Positions 1-7,221 of a DNA stretch of 36,814 nucleotides are shown here, in pieces. Under the pieces are notes generated by a model. The model was not told where the DNA came from and searched no databases. It saw only the letters and a list, made by a program, of their open reading frames with translations. Position 1 is the first letter of the stretch. The number at the start of each line of letters is the position of its first letter. Origin of the DNA: an uncultured Collinsella sp. (GTDB lineage: Bacteria; Actinomycetota; Coriobacteriia; Coriobacteriales; Coriobacteriaceae); NCBI GenBank assembly GCA_902465425.1, contig CABQNA010000003.1:1-36814 (forward strand), read 5' to 3'. Position numbers and translations under genes: made by a program.

Positions 1-539
1 TTATCCATGAGGTCGATCGGCATGTCGCAGATGTTGATGATGCGGCTGTTGGGGCGCAGCACGCGGCAGGCCTCGGCGACGATGGCCGCGGGGTTGGAGT
101 AGTTGAGCATCCAGGCGTTGGGGCTGTACTTCTCCATGTAGTCGAGGATCTCGATGACACCACCGATGGAGCGCATGCCGTAGGCGATACCACCGGCACC
201 GCAGGTCTCTTGGCCAACGCAGCCGTACTTGAGAGGAATCTTCTCGTCGAGCTCGCGCATGGCGTACAGGCCAACGCGGATGTGAGCAAGGACGAAGTCG
301 GTCCCGGTGAATGCGGTCTCGGGGTCGGTGGTGTAGCTAAACTCAACCTCGGGGGCGTTCTCGTGGAAGTAGATCTCGCAGGCCTTGGCCACGGTCTCCT
401 GGCGCTCGGCGTTGTTGTCGTAGAAGGTCACCTTGTTGACCGGGAAGCGGTCGCGCTCCTCAAGCAGCATCAGAGCGATGCCCGGGGTAAAGGTGGAGCC
501 ACCGCCGGCAATGGTCACGGCATAGTTCTTCTTGGACAT
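1..539 (-). CDS. malH: 6-phospho-alpha-glucosidase (glycoside hydrolase family 4), partial, N-terminal part
   Basis: The left window edge cuts this gene; about 179 N-terminal residues are present. GH4 enzymes hydrolyse phosphorylated alpha-glucosides such as maltose-6'-phosphate by an NAD+- and Mn2+-dependent redox mechanism in the cytoplasm. Visible family features are the N-terminal nucleotide-binding stretch AGGGSTFTPG, the conserved HIRVG string, the metal-site motif GQETCGAGG and the later MLNYSNPAA and ICDMP strings. The match to MalH/AglB-type enzymes is close from memory. The ATG at 539-537 follows AGGAGG with proper spacing. The gene lies directly downstream of the EIICB permease on the same strand, which fits uptake-phosphorylation followed by cleavage. 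The symbol rests on the MalH-like N-terminus; other alpha-glucoside phosphates could be the true substrate. Confidence 0.9.
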   Translation of the reverse strand, partial: MSKKNYAVTIAGGGSTFTPGIALMLLEERDRFPVNKVTFYDNNAERQETVAKACEIYFHENAPEVEFSYTTDPETAFTGTDFVLAHIRVGLYAMRELDEKIPLKYGCVGQETCGAGGIAYGMRSIGGVIEILDYMEKYSPNAWMLNYSNPAAIVAEACRVLRPNSRIINICDMPIDLMD

Positions 540-637
540 GATGTCCTCCTCATTCTGGCCGCTTGCTCAATCCGTCCCCGCACGCGGCCTTGCGCGGTTT
601 GGAATTGTTACCTGGAAGTGGAGTTTTTTATCTCTAG

Positions 638-677
638 AATCGGCCTTGCGGTGCATACCGGCTCTGCAAGGCCGATT
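638..677 (-). promoter_or_regulatory. Intercistronic stem-loop between EIICB and GH4 genes
   Basis: A perfect 12-bp inverted repeat (AATCGGCCTTGC at 638-649 and its complement at 666-677) encloses a 16-nt loop. No T-run follows it on either strand, so it is not a convincing intrinsic terminator. It lies between the permease stop and the ribosome site of the downstream GH4 gene. Inference: an mRNA-stabilising or partial-termination element that sets different levels of the two products. Confidence 0.6.
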
Positions 678-695
678 GTTTCAATGGACGATGGT

Positions 696-2300
696 TTACA
701 GAAGACTCTCGAACTTCAGAAGACTCTCGAACTTCTCGCGAACCTGCGGGACGGTAAGGCCGATGATGACCTGGATTGACTGACCTTGGACCACCAAGCC
801 ATGCGTACCGATTGCCTTGAAGGAAGCCTCGGGTGCAACGACGCCCTTGTCCTTGACGTTAACGCGCAGACGGGTAGCGCAGTTAGTTACATCGATGATG
901 TTATCCGCGCCACCGAGCAGATCGAGGATGTTCTCGGCAAGCACCAAGCGCTCATCATCTTTACTCTGGGCGACCGATTTGCCAGCACCGCCCTGCTTTT
1001 GCTTGTAGTCGGCCTTGGACTTGAGCTCGACCTCAACATCGTCATCCTCGCGACCGGGGGTCTTAAAGTCGAACTTGACGATCAGGAAACGGAAGACCAC
1101 GACCCAAAGAGCGGTAAAGCACAGACCGACAAGGATGGAGATGGCGTACTGCAGACCGTGTGCGGCCCAAAGGGGCAGCCAGTCCCACGAGAGCATCGAG
1201 ATGATGCCGCCGTCGAAGATGCCTACGACGCCAAGGAGGTTTTGAACCATGCAGCCGAGCGCTCCGAGTACGCAGTGGACGACGAACAGGCCGGGCGCAA
1301 TGAACAGGAAGGTAAAGTCAAGCGGCTCGGTGATACCGCAAAGCATAGCGGTAAGGGTGACCGGGATCAGCAGAGCCTTGACGCGCTGCTTGCGCTCGGG
1401 TTTGGCGGTCATATAAAACGCAATGGCGACGCCAAGCGAGCCGAAGACCTTAGTCCAACCAGGGCAGGTATAGGCAGCCCAGGGTGCGGCATCCTTAAGA
1501 GCAATGCTCGGATCGGCAGCCAGTTGGGGCAGGATATTGGCCCAAGCAGCAAAGATGCCGCCGTTGACCGCCGCGTTGTCGTAATAGAACGGCGTATAGA
1601 TAAAGTGGTGCAGGCCTGTAGGAATCAGCACGCGCTCGAAGAAAGCAAAGACACCCACGCCGAACGTACCGGCGGAAAGGATGAATCCCTGGAAGGCAGA
1701 GATAGCAGCCTGAACATGCGGCCACACCAGGCAGGCGATAAGAGCGACCGGAACCATAACGAAGAAACCGATCATATAGATGAACACGGAGCCCGAGAAC
1801 ACGCCCAGCCACTCAGGAAGTTCGGTGTCGAAGTACTTGTTGTGAAGCATCGTGGCGATACCTGAAATGATAAGCGCGCCCATGATGCCCATATCAAGCG
1901 TTTTGATGCTTGCGATAGTGGCAAGACCAGTACCACTGCCTGCCTCGACAGAGTAGTCGACGCCAAAGACAGGGCCCCACTGCCCCAAGATTGTGCTTAC
2001 AAAGTAGTTGAAGGTAAGATAGATGGCCAAAGCCTCCATGCAGCAGCGAGCGTTCTGCTTGTTCGCGAGCGAGATTGGCAACGCTACGCAAAACAGCAAC
2101 GGCATCTGGTTAAAGAGCGTCCAACCACCCTGGAGCAGCACATTCCAGCAATCAAACCAAAGATGGCCCGCAGTGGCCATCTCGCCAAAGATCGCCTCGG
2201 TGGTAAACAACGTACCCAGGCCAACGACAATTCCGGAAAATGCGAAAAGAATTGCAGGCGTGTACATTGCACCGCCGAAACGTTGTATCTTTTGCATCAT
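696..2300 (-). CDS. PTS alpha-glucoside (maltose-type) permease, EIICB
   Basis: A membrane permease of the glucose-type PTS family that imports and phosphorylates an alpha-glucoside. The 534-residue protein opens with MMQKIQRFGGAMYTPAIL, typical of alpha-glucoside EIICB proteins. Many hydrophobic segments follow, then the EIIC signature GITEPLDFTFLF and a C-terminal EIIB domain with the phosphorylatable cysteine Cys474 in NCATRLRV. There is no EIIA domain, so phosphate must come from another protein; the Crr-type EIIA at 29677-30174 is a candidate. I chose the ATG at 2300 because it is preceded by GAGGGGG and gives the usual start; an in-frame ATG at 2351 would add 17 atypical residues. The last 12 residues are a duplicated KFESLL caused by an 18-bp tandem repeat. 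The gene is divergent from the dehydrogenase and regulator genes and precedes the GH4 gene. Confidence 0.92.
   Translation of the reverse strand: MMQKIQRFGGAMYTPAILFAFSGIVVGLGTLFTTEAIFGEMATAGHLWFDCWNVLLQGGWTLFNQMPLLFCVALPISLANKQNARCCMEALAIYLTFNYFVSTILGQWGPVFGVDYSVEAGSGTGLATIASIKTLDMGIMGALIISGIATMLHNKYFDTELPEWLGVFSGSVFIYMIGFFVMVPVALIACLVWPHVQAAISAFQGFILSAGTFGVGVFAFFERVLIPTGLHHFIYTPFYYDNAAVNGGIFAAWANILPQLAADPSIALKDAAPWAAYTCPGWTKVFGSLGVAIAFYMTAKPERKQRVKALLIPVTLTAMLCGITEPLDFTFLFIAPGLFVVHCVLGALGCMVQNLLGVVGIFDGGIISMLSWDWLPLWAAHGLQYAISILVGLCFTALWVVVFRFLIVKFDFKTPGREDDDVEVELKSKADYKQKQGGAGKSVAQSKDDERLVLAENILDLLGGADNIIDVTNCATRLRVNVKDKGVVAPEASFKAIGTHGLVVQGQSIQVIIGLTVPQVREKFESLLKFESLL
699..734. repeat. 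18-bp exact tandem duplication at the EIICB 3' end
   Basis: CAGAAGACTCTCGAACTT occurs twice head to tail (699-716 and 717-734), just before the EIICB stop codon. It duplicates the last six residues (KFESLL) in frame. It looks like a recent slippage event in the tail of the EIIB domain. Confidence 0.95.
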
Positions 2301-2445
2301 GACGGGGAATCCCCCTCTCTTCATTCGGAGCGACTGCGGTTTTGGCTTCACTCGAGACCGCAGACGCGCCGTTTGCGTGTACCTCGTGCAATTGGACGGG
2401 TGGGCCCGTGTCCCCGGCTTCTTGCGCTTCTATTTTTATCATATC

Positions 2446-2468
2446 ACTTATCTAGACAAGTTAGTATA
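2446..2468 (-). promoter_or_regulatory. Candidate operator and -10 element for the EIICB-GH4 operon
   Basis: ACTTATCTAGACAAGT at 2446-2461 is a 16-bp palindrome with one mismatched pair, centred on TCTAGA. Its half-site TTGTCTA resembles sites of GntR/HutC regulators. Immediately upstream on the minus strand is TATACT (2468-2463), a good -10 hexamer, without a clear -35 at standard distance. The placement just downstream of the -10 fits repression by the UTRA regulator encoded at 3749-4504. Confidence 0.5.
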
Positions 2469-2592
2469 AATACTACGGTCGGTCAACGGTTGATTATTGG
2501 CCGTAAACGGTATATGTCCAGTATTTCCCCTGCTAAATCTGACATAGCTGATGGCTGCAATTTATATTTCTTTTCAACTTGTATAGATGTGC

Positions 2593-2621
2593 TTGTCTAT
2601 ATCTATAGACATGCCTATACT
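2593..2621 (+). promoter_or_regulatory. Promoter with overlapping palindromic operator, upstream of the dehydrogenase
   Basis: A -35 TTGTCT (2593-2598) and a -10 TATACT (2616-2621) are separated by 17 bp. A perfect palindrome, TGTCTATA-TC-TATAGACA (2594-2611), overlaps the -35 and most of the spacer. It shares the TTGTCTA half-site with the palindrome at 2446-2461 on the other side of the divergent region. Further half-sites (TTGTATAG near 2579, CCTATAC near 2614) flank it. The likely binder is the GntR/UTRA regulator encoded downstream. Confidence 0.65.
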
Positions 2622-2657
2622 TCATTACAACATTCACCGCCACGTTAAGGAGTCACC

Positions 2658-3683
2658 ATGAAAAGCGCGGTCTTCTATGGAAAGCACGACCTCAGAGTCG
2701 CGGAATCAGCAAAGCCGGCCGTGGGCAAGCGCGACGTTCTGATCAACGTCAAAGCTTGCGGCGTCTGCGGTACCGACGTTCATATCTATGAAGGCGACAA
2801 GGGTGCAGCGGACGTTACCCCGCCCACGATCCTTGGCCATGAGTTCGCGGGCGTTATCGAGGCCGTGGGCTGCGATGTCACCGGCTTTAAGCCGGGCGAT
2901 CGCGTGTGCATCGACCCAAACCATCCCTGCGGCTGCTGCGAACCCTGCCGTGACGGAATCAACCACTACTGCGAGCATATGACCGGCTACGGCACCACCG
3001 TTAACGGCGGCTTTGCGGAGTACTGCTCCGTCGATATGCAGCAAGTCTACAAGTTGGGCGATCACACCAGCTTTGAGCAGGGTGCTATGACCGAGCCCGT
3101 CGCCTGCTGCCTGCACGGCATCGATATGTGCAACATCAAGCCCGGCAGCACGGTTGTCGTCATCGGCGGTGGCATGATCGGTCTGCTAATGATGCAGCTT
3201 GCCAAAAACGCCGGCGCCACCAAGGTCGTCTTGCTCGAGCCCGTCGAGGGCAAGCGCGAGGTTGCGCTCAAACTCGGCGCCGATCTGGCAATTGATTCCA
3301 TCCACGAGGACGTCCCGGCCCGCCTGAAGCAGGAGGGCGTCGGCAACGTCGATGTCGTTATCGAGTGTGTTGGCAAGCCCGTCACCATCGAGCAGGCCAT
3401 CCAGATCGCCGGCCACAAGGCTACGGTCATGATGTTCGGCCTCACCAAGCCCGATAAGACAATCACCGTCAAGCCCTTCGAGGTCTTCCAGAAGGAGCTT
3501 GTGCTCACCTCGTCCTACATCAACCCTTATACGCAGCGTCGCGCGCTCGAGCTCATCGACTCTGGCAGGCTCGACGTATCCTCGATGGTCGCCAAGGTGG
3601 CTTCCCTCGACGAACTCGGCGCCATCCTGTCAGACCCAGCTCTGCGTGCCATGGGTAAATATATAATCGACCCCAGCAAGTAA
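2658..3683 (+). CDS. Zinc-dependent medium-chain alcohol/polyol dehydrogenase
   Basis: An NAD(P)-dependent oxidoreductase of the zinc medium-chain dehydrogenase family (threonine/sorbitol dehydrogenase branch), 341 residues, the usual length. Catalytic zinc ligands are Cys37 in CGVCGTD and His61-Glu62 in GHEFAG. The structural zinc loop has Cys91, Cys94, Cys97 and Cys105. The Rossmann glycine motif is VIGGGMIG near residue 170. The ATG follows TAAGGAGTCACC. The regulator gene follows 65 bp downstream on the same strand, and the PTS genes are divergent, so a role in sugar or sugar-alcohol oxidation linked to the imported glycoside is likely. The exact substrate cannot be read from the sequence. 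Confidence 0.88.
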   Translation: MKSAVFYGKHDLRVAESAKPAVGKRDVLINVKACGVCGTDVHIYEGDKGAADVTPPTILGHEFAGVIEAVGCDVTGFKPGDRVCIDPNHPCGCCEPCRDGINHYCEHMTGYGTTVNGGFAEYCSVDMQQVYKLGDHTSFEQGAMTEPVACCLHGIDMCNIKPGSTVVVIGGGMIGLLMMQLAKNAGATKVVLLEPVEGKREVALKLGADLAIDSIHEDVPARLKQEGVGNVDVVIECVGKPVTIEQAIQIAGHKATVMMFGLTKPDKTITVKPFEVFQKELVLTSSYINPYTQRRALELIDSGRLDVSSMVAKVASLDELGAILSDPALRAMGKYIIDPSK

Positions 3684-3748
3684 ATCGATTGACACCTGCG
3701 CGGACGGCCCTCATCCGTCGTTCACGCACCCAGCTCTAGGAGACCGTC

Positions 3749-4504
3749 ATGGCGCGAGCCATCTTCCAAACTATTTATGACAACGTGAAGCAGTCGATTG
3801 ACGACGGCACATACGCCTATCAGAGTTATCTGCCTTCGGAGACTGAGCTCACGCAGCTGTTTGACTGTTCGCGCATGACGGTCCGTCGCGCCATCTCGAT
3901 GCTTGCGGCAGATGGTTACGTGCTCCCCCAGCAAGGCAAAGGCATGCGCGTCATTCGCAACATCAGTGACGAGAAGAGTCGTGGTGGCGGCGGACTCGAG
4001 ACCTTTAAGGAAATCGCGGTCAACCGAGGCTTTGAGCTCAAAACGGTCACCACCGTCTTTGAGCTCCTCATCTGCAGCAAGGCGCTCTCCAAGATTACCG
4101 GGTTTCCCGAAGGCTGTGAGCTCACACGCGCCAAACGCATCCGTTATGCAGACGGACAAGCCGTGTGCTCCGACGACTCCTATTACCTAAGCTCACAGGT
4201 ACCGGGGCTGACACCCGAGATTGTCAACGACTCGATCTATCGTTACCTCGAAGAAGACCTTGGCATTAAGATTGCCACGGGCAAACGCGATGTAACGATC
4301 GAGCATCCCACGCCCGAGGATACGCGCGTGCTCGATCTCAACGACTTTAACGCACTCGCCGTTATACGCGGACAGACCTACAACGCCGACGGTATCCTTA
4401 TGGAATACACCGAGACCAAACAGGTTCCCGGGTTCTTTTTGCTCCATGAAACCGTGACACGCAACGGTACCGGTCGAACCGGCCACCAAAGCAGCATGAA
4501 CTAA
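3749..4504 (+). CDS. GntR-family transcriptional regulator (HutC/UTRA type)
   Basis: A 251-residue cytoplasmic DNA-binding regulator. The N-terminal winged helix (about residues 5-75) contains the typical LPSETELTQLFDCSRMTVRR recognition region. The rest is a UTRA ligand domain, which in this family binds sugar phosphates or related effectors. The ATG at 3749 follows CTAGGAGACCGTC. It probably autoregulates and controls the neighbouring dehydrogenase and the divergent EIICB-GH4 genes through the TTGTCTA-type palindromes at 2446-2461 and 2594-2611. By analogy with TreR-type proteins a phosphorylated disaccharide is a plausible effector; that is inference. Confidence 0.88.
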   Translation: MARAIFQTIYDNVKQSIDDGTYAYQSYLPSETELTQLFDCSRMTVRRAISMLAADGYVLPQQGKGMRVIRNISDEKSRGGGGLETFKEIAVNRGFELKTVTTVFELLICSKALSKITGFPEGCELTRAKRIRYADGQAVCSDDSYYLSSQVPGLTPEIVNDSIYRYLEEDLGIKIATGKRDVTIEHPTPEDTRVLDLNDFNALAVIRGQTYNADGILMEYTETKQVPGFFLLHETVTRNGTGRTGHQSSMN

Positions 4505-4513
4505 CCATCTATT

Positions 4514-4585
4514 AGTTGCGGTGGGATAGTTCCTACAAGGGCCAGCTTAAGGGCAAAACAGGAACTATTCCACCGCAACTTTTTT
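4514..4585 (+). terminator. Rho-independent terminator after the GntR gene
   Basis: Two 21-nt arms (4514-4534 and 4560-4580) pair with a single G-U position, enclose a 25-nt loop and are followed by six T residues (4580-4585). The stem is unusually long for a simple terminator. It starts 10 bp after the GntR stop codon. Confidence 0.85.
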
Positions 4586-4616
4586 GGCCGGTGGGGCAGC
4601 ACCTGTCCCACCGGCC
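4586..4616. repeat. GC-rich hairpin between convergent genes
   Basis: GGCCGGTGGGG at 4586-4596 pairs with TCCCACCGGCC at 4606-4616, and inner CAG/CTG pairs leave a 3-nt loop. It directly abuts the GntR terminator. Read towards the convergent 4Fe-4S gene transcript it is followed by A residues, so it lacks the T-run of an intrinsic terminator. It may still act with the neighbouring long stem to end both transcripts. Confidence 0.6.
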
Positions 4617-4635
4617 ATCATTTACGCTCTTTTAG

Positions 4636-5889
4636 CTAGTCCGCGAGCTTCTCCACTTGGTCGAGCATCTTATCGAGCTTGGCCTTTGCCTCGGCCTTGA
4701 CCTTCTCGGCCTCCTCGTGGGCCTTGGCCTTCTGAGCGGCCTTTTCCTCGGCTTCGGGATCGACGACGACCAGATTGGACGCGTCGTGCTCAACCAACTT
4801 GAGCGCATGCTCGGGACACACCTTGACACAGGCGCCGCAGCCCAAACAATACGTGGACTCCAACGCAAAGCGGCCGCTTCCAACCAGATCACAGGCGAAC
4901 GTGGGGCACACGTTGACGCACTCGCCGCACGACGTGCACTTGTCAAAATCGCACTCCGGCGTGCTCACCTGCATGTTCTGGGCAAGCTCGGGATGGTTTT
5001 GCAGCGTCGAGAGTATCAGTTGGCGCCCGTGCGTGAGCGAACGGCGACGCTTGGTCGTCGTGGTGCCGCACATGGTGTTGAGCGTGCGCTCCAGCTGGGT
5101 AATCTGATGGCGATGGGCCTTGAGCTTTTGCGTCACCGAGGCCAGCGCCGCCGTCGCCGGGTTGAGCTTGGTCACCGTCAGGCCCGTGGTGCGGGCAATC
5201 CTTTCCATGTACTCCTTGCGCTCGTACTCGCGGCGCTTATGGCATTTGAGGCTCTTGGGGTCGACCTCCAAGCCCATACCCGTGCCGGACCACTCCTCGG
5301 CCTTCGCAATCGCCTCGCCCAGAATGTCCTCACCGCCGGTGTTGCGGCATTTATCGCACACGCCCAACGGCAGGTACACACTCACGTTGGGATAGTCCGC
5401 CAGTACCGAGAACCAGGTCTCGGCCGTAATATCGCCCACGCAGGCGACGACGACCTCGTTCTCGCGCGGCATGCGCTTGAGGGCGCGCGTGCAGGTGACG
5501 TAGGCGGTCTCGTGGCTCGTAGCTGCAGAGACGATATCGTCATACAGGTTTTTGGGCGCCAGGCGCGGCGAGATGATCGCCTCGGTCGGACAGGCAGCGG
5601 CGCACAGGCCGCACTTGCGACAGGAGTCGAGGATCTCGATGGCGTCTTCCTCGACCTCGATAGCGTTGACCGGGCACACGTCCATGCACGCGGTGCAGCC
5701 GCTCTTTTCGTTTTTGCAGGTCAGGCACGAAATGGTGTTGCCGCGCGGGCGCTCCTTGTAGTCGGCAGGATTCCACTGCGGCGCCGACGGATCGAGTGCA
5801 TCGGTCACACCGCCAAGCGGGTTTTTAAGAAAGTCGAAACCCTTGCTGATCTCGATAATGTCATCAAACAGATCGTGTTCCTGCGCCAT
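4636..5889 (-). CDS. Multi-cluster 4Fe-4S ferredoxin-like protein of unknown partner
   Basis: A 417-residue cytoplasmic iron-sulfur protein. Near the N-terminus are CLTCKNEKSGCTACMDVCP and CRKCGLCAAACP; near residues 310-370 are CTSCGECVNVCP and CLGCGACVKVCP. Together these suggest about four [4Fe-4S] clusters. The middle region carries extra cysteines (VACVGD, GVCDKC, LKCHKRR), suggesting a further metal or redox site. The tail (last ~45 residues) is a charged, alanine- and lysine-rich likely coiled coil. The start at 5889 follows GGAGGGGC; a longer in-frame start at 5919 exists but lacks one. I do not recognise the specific family. An electron-transfer role beside the fermentative dehydrogenases upstream is inference. 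Confidence 0.8.
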   Translation of the reverse strand: MAQEHDLFDDIIEISKGFDFLKNPLGGVTDALDPSAPQWNPADYKERPRGNTISCLTCKNEKSGCTACMDVCPVNAIEVEEDAIEILDSCRKCGLCAAACPTEAIISPRLAPKNLYDDIVSAATSHETAYVTCTRALKRMPRENEVVVACVGDITAETWFSVLADYPNVSVYLPLGVCDKCRNTGGEDILGEAIAKAEEWSGTGMGLEVDPKSLKCHKRREYERKEYMERIARTTGLTVTKLNPATAALASVTQKLKAHRHQITQLERTLNTMCGTTTTKRRRSLTHGRQLILSTLQNHPELAQNMQVSTPECDFDKCTSCGECVNVCPTFACDLVGSGRFALESTYCLGCGACVKVCPEHALKLVEHDASNLVVVDPEAEEKAAQKAKAHEEAEKVKAEAKAKLDKMLDQVEKLAD

Positions 5890-6040
5890 GCGCGGCCCCT
5901 CCCTGAGCAGTGCAAACAAGCAAGAGATAATGATACGCTATCGGCCCACGCCTCGGGCAAATTACACGCGGAGCATCTTTGCGGCAAATAGCCCATGGTC
6001 TATCGCCGCCTCGATTGCACAAGGCCAATCAAGCGCCAAA

Positions 6041-7108
6041 CTATGCCTCGCACATGAGCTGCACGAGCTGTTGTTTGGTCACCTTGGCGTGTTCGTTAGC
6101 CATATTGCGCTCGTTTCTAAAGACCGCATTTGCAACACCTTGCAGATCAGCATCGGAAATCTCGCCAAGACCCAGCTCCTCGAGCGTCGTCGGCAGACCA
6201 ACGCGCAGGCAAAACTCGAGCACCTGATCAAGCTCGGGCGCACGCTCCAGGCGCAGCTGGACCACCAGGCCAAATGCCACGGCCTCGCCGTGCATGGCCT
6301 TGCACTCGGGCAGAATCGTCAGACCGTTGGCGATGGCATGTGCCAACGCCAAGCCACCGCTCTCAAAGCCGACGCCCGAGAGCAGAATATTGCACTCGAT
6401 CAGACGCTCAACCGCCGGCGATATACGCCCCTTCTTGAGATCGCGCTTGGCAGCGACGCCGCACTCCATAAGCGTGTCATAGCAGGCACGAGCCGCAACC
6501 AAGGCCAAGTGTCCCGGCGCGCCACCGTGCTCGTTGGCGCCATGCGCCGCGGCGCACGAACGTGCCTCGAAGTACGTTGCCAGCGCGTCGCCCATGCCGG
6601 CGACCGTCATACGCAGCGGGGCTGCCGCGAGCACGTTGGTATCGACCACAACTAGGTCTGGATTCTTCTCAAGCATCAGGTAGCGGTCGAACGATCCGTC
6701 CTCGTGATACAGCACCGAAATCGCGCTGCACGGACCGTCCATCGAAGCCGCCGTGGGGCATACGCACAACGGCAACTCGGCATAAAACGCAACGGCCTTG
6801 GCGATATCGAGCATCTTGCCGCCGCCAATACCCACCACCATGTCGCAATACTCAGCCTGGGCTTCCTTAGCCATTCCGACAACGGCCTCTTCCGTACACG
6901 GACCGTTATAAATCTTAAAGAACGGCTCGCTTAGATCTTCGTCCAGAAATCCATCGACGATCTGCCTGCACAGCCGATCCTCGGTGCCCTGGTCAAACAA
7001 GACATAGGCAGCGCGGCCCAACCATGACAAATACCTGCCCTGACGCGAAAGTTCGCCCGGCCCCTGAACATACCGGCCGGGACCGCCGTAAACCATAGGA
7101 AGCGCCAT
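6041..7108 (-). CDS. gldA: Glycerol dehydrogenase-like iron/zinc alcohol dehydrogenase (copy 1)
   Basis: A 355-residue group III metal-dependent alcohol dehydrogenase similar to GldA, which oxidises glycerol to dihydroxyacetone with NAD+. Visible features are the nucleotide-binding GIGGGKMLDIAKAVA, the metal-ligand region MGDALATYFEA, and two histidine sites in LALAHAIANGL and CKAMHGEAVAFG. It is clearly paralogous to the next gene (7222-8322), with the same motif order, but diverged throughout. The ATG at 7108 follows AAGGGCGG. A strong terminator lies between it and the upstream paralogue, so it may have its own promoter or depend on read-through. Substrate specificity may differ from true GldA. 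Confidence 0.85.
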   Translation of the reverse strand: MALPMVYGGPGRYVQGPGELSRQGRYLSWLGRAAYVLFDQGTEDRLCRQIVDGFLDEDLSEPFFKIYNGPCTEEAVVGMAKEAQAEYCDMVVGIGGGKMLDIAKAVAFYAELPLCVCPTAASMDGPCSAISVLYHEDGSFDRYLMLEKNPDLVVVDTNVLAAAPLRMTVAGMGDALATYFEARSCAAAHGANEHGGAPGHLALVAARACYDTLMECGVAAKRDLKKGRISPAVERLIECNILLSGVGFESGGLALAHAIANGLTILPECKAMHGEAVAFGLVVQLRLERAPELDQVLEFCLRVGLPTTLEELGLGEISDADLQGVANAVFRNERNMANEHAKVTKQQLVQLMCEA

Positions 7109-7139
7109 ACGAGAATCCGCCCTTCATCAAACAACGATT

Positions 7140-7168
7140 GGTGCAAAGTAACCTGACCCCTTTGCACC
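7140..7168 (-). promoter_or_regulatory. Hairpin in the leader of gldA copy 1
   Basis: GGTGCAAAG (7140-7148) and CTTTGCACC (7160-7168) form a perfect 9-bp stem; on the minus strand the loop region reads GGGTCAGGTTA. No T-run follows. It lies about 30 nt upstream of the gldA start. Its core resembles the hairpin at 14474-14508. Confidence 0.55.
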
Positions 7169-7173
7169 ATAGC

Positions 7174-7209
7174 AAAAAGGGGCAAAGCCATCTGCTTGCT
7201 TTGCCCCTT
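7174..7209 (-). terminator. Terminator after gldA copy 2
   Basis: On the minus strand a perfect 12-bp stem (7198-7209 with 7177-7188) is followed by a run of T residues (complement of 7174-7178). It separates the two glycerol dehydrogenase genes. Confidence 0.85.
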
Positions 7210-7221
7210 CCTTAGCTTGAT

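Noticed and set aside
786..1865. 359-codon frame on the plus strand
   Set aside because: Antisense to the EIICB gene, with charged low-complexity translation and no ribosome site.
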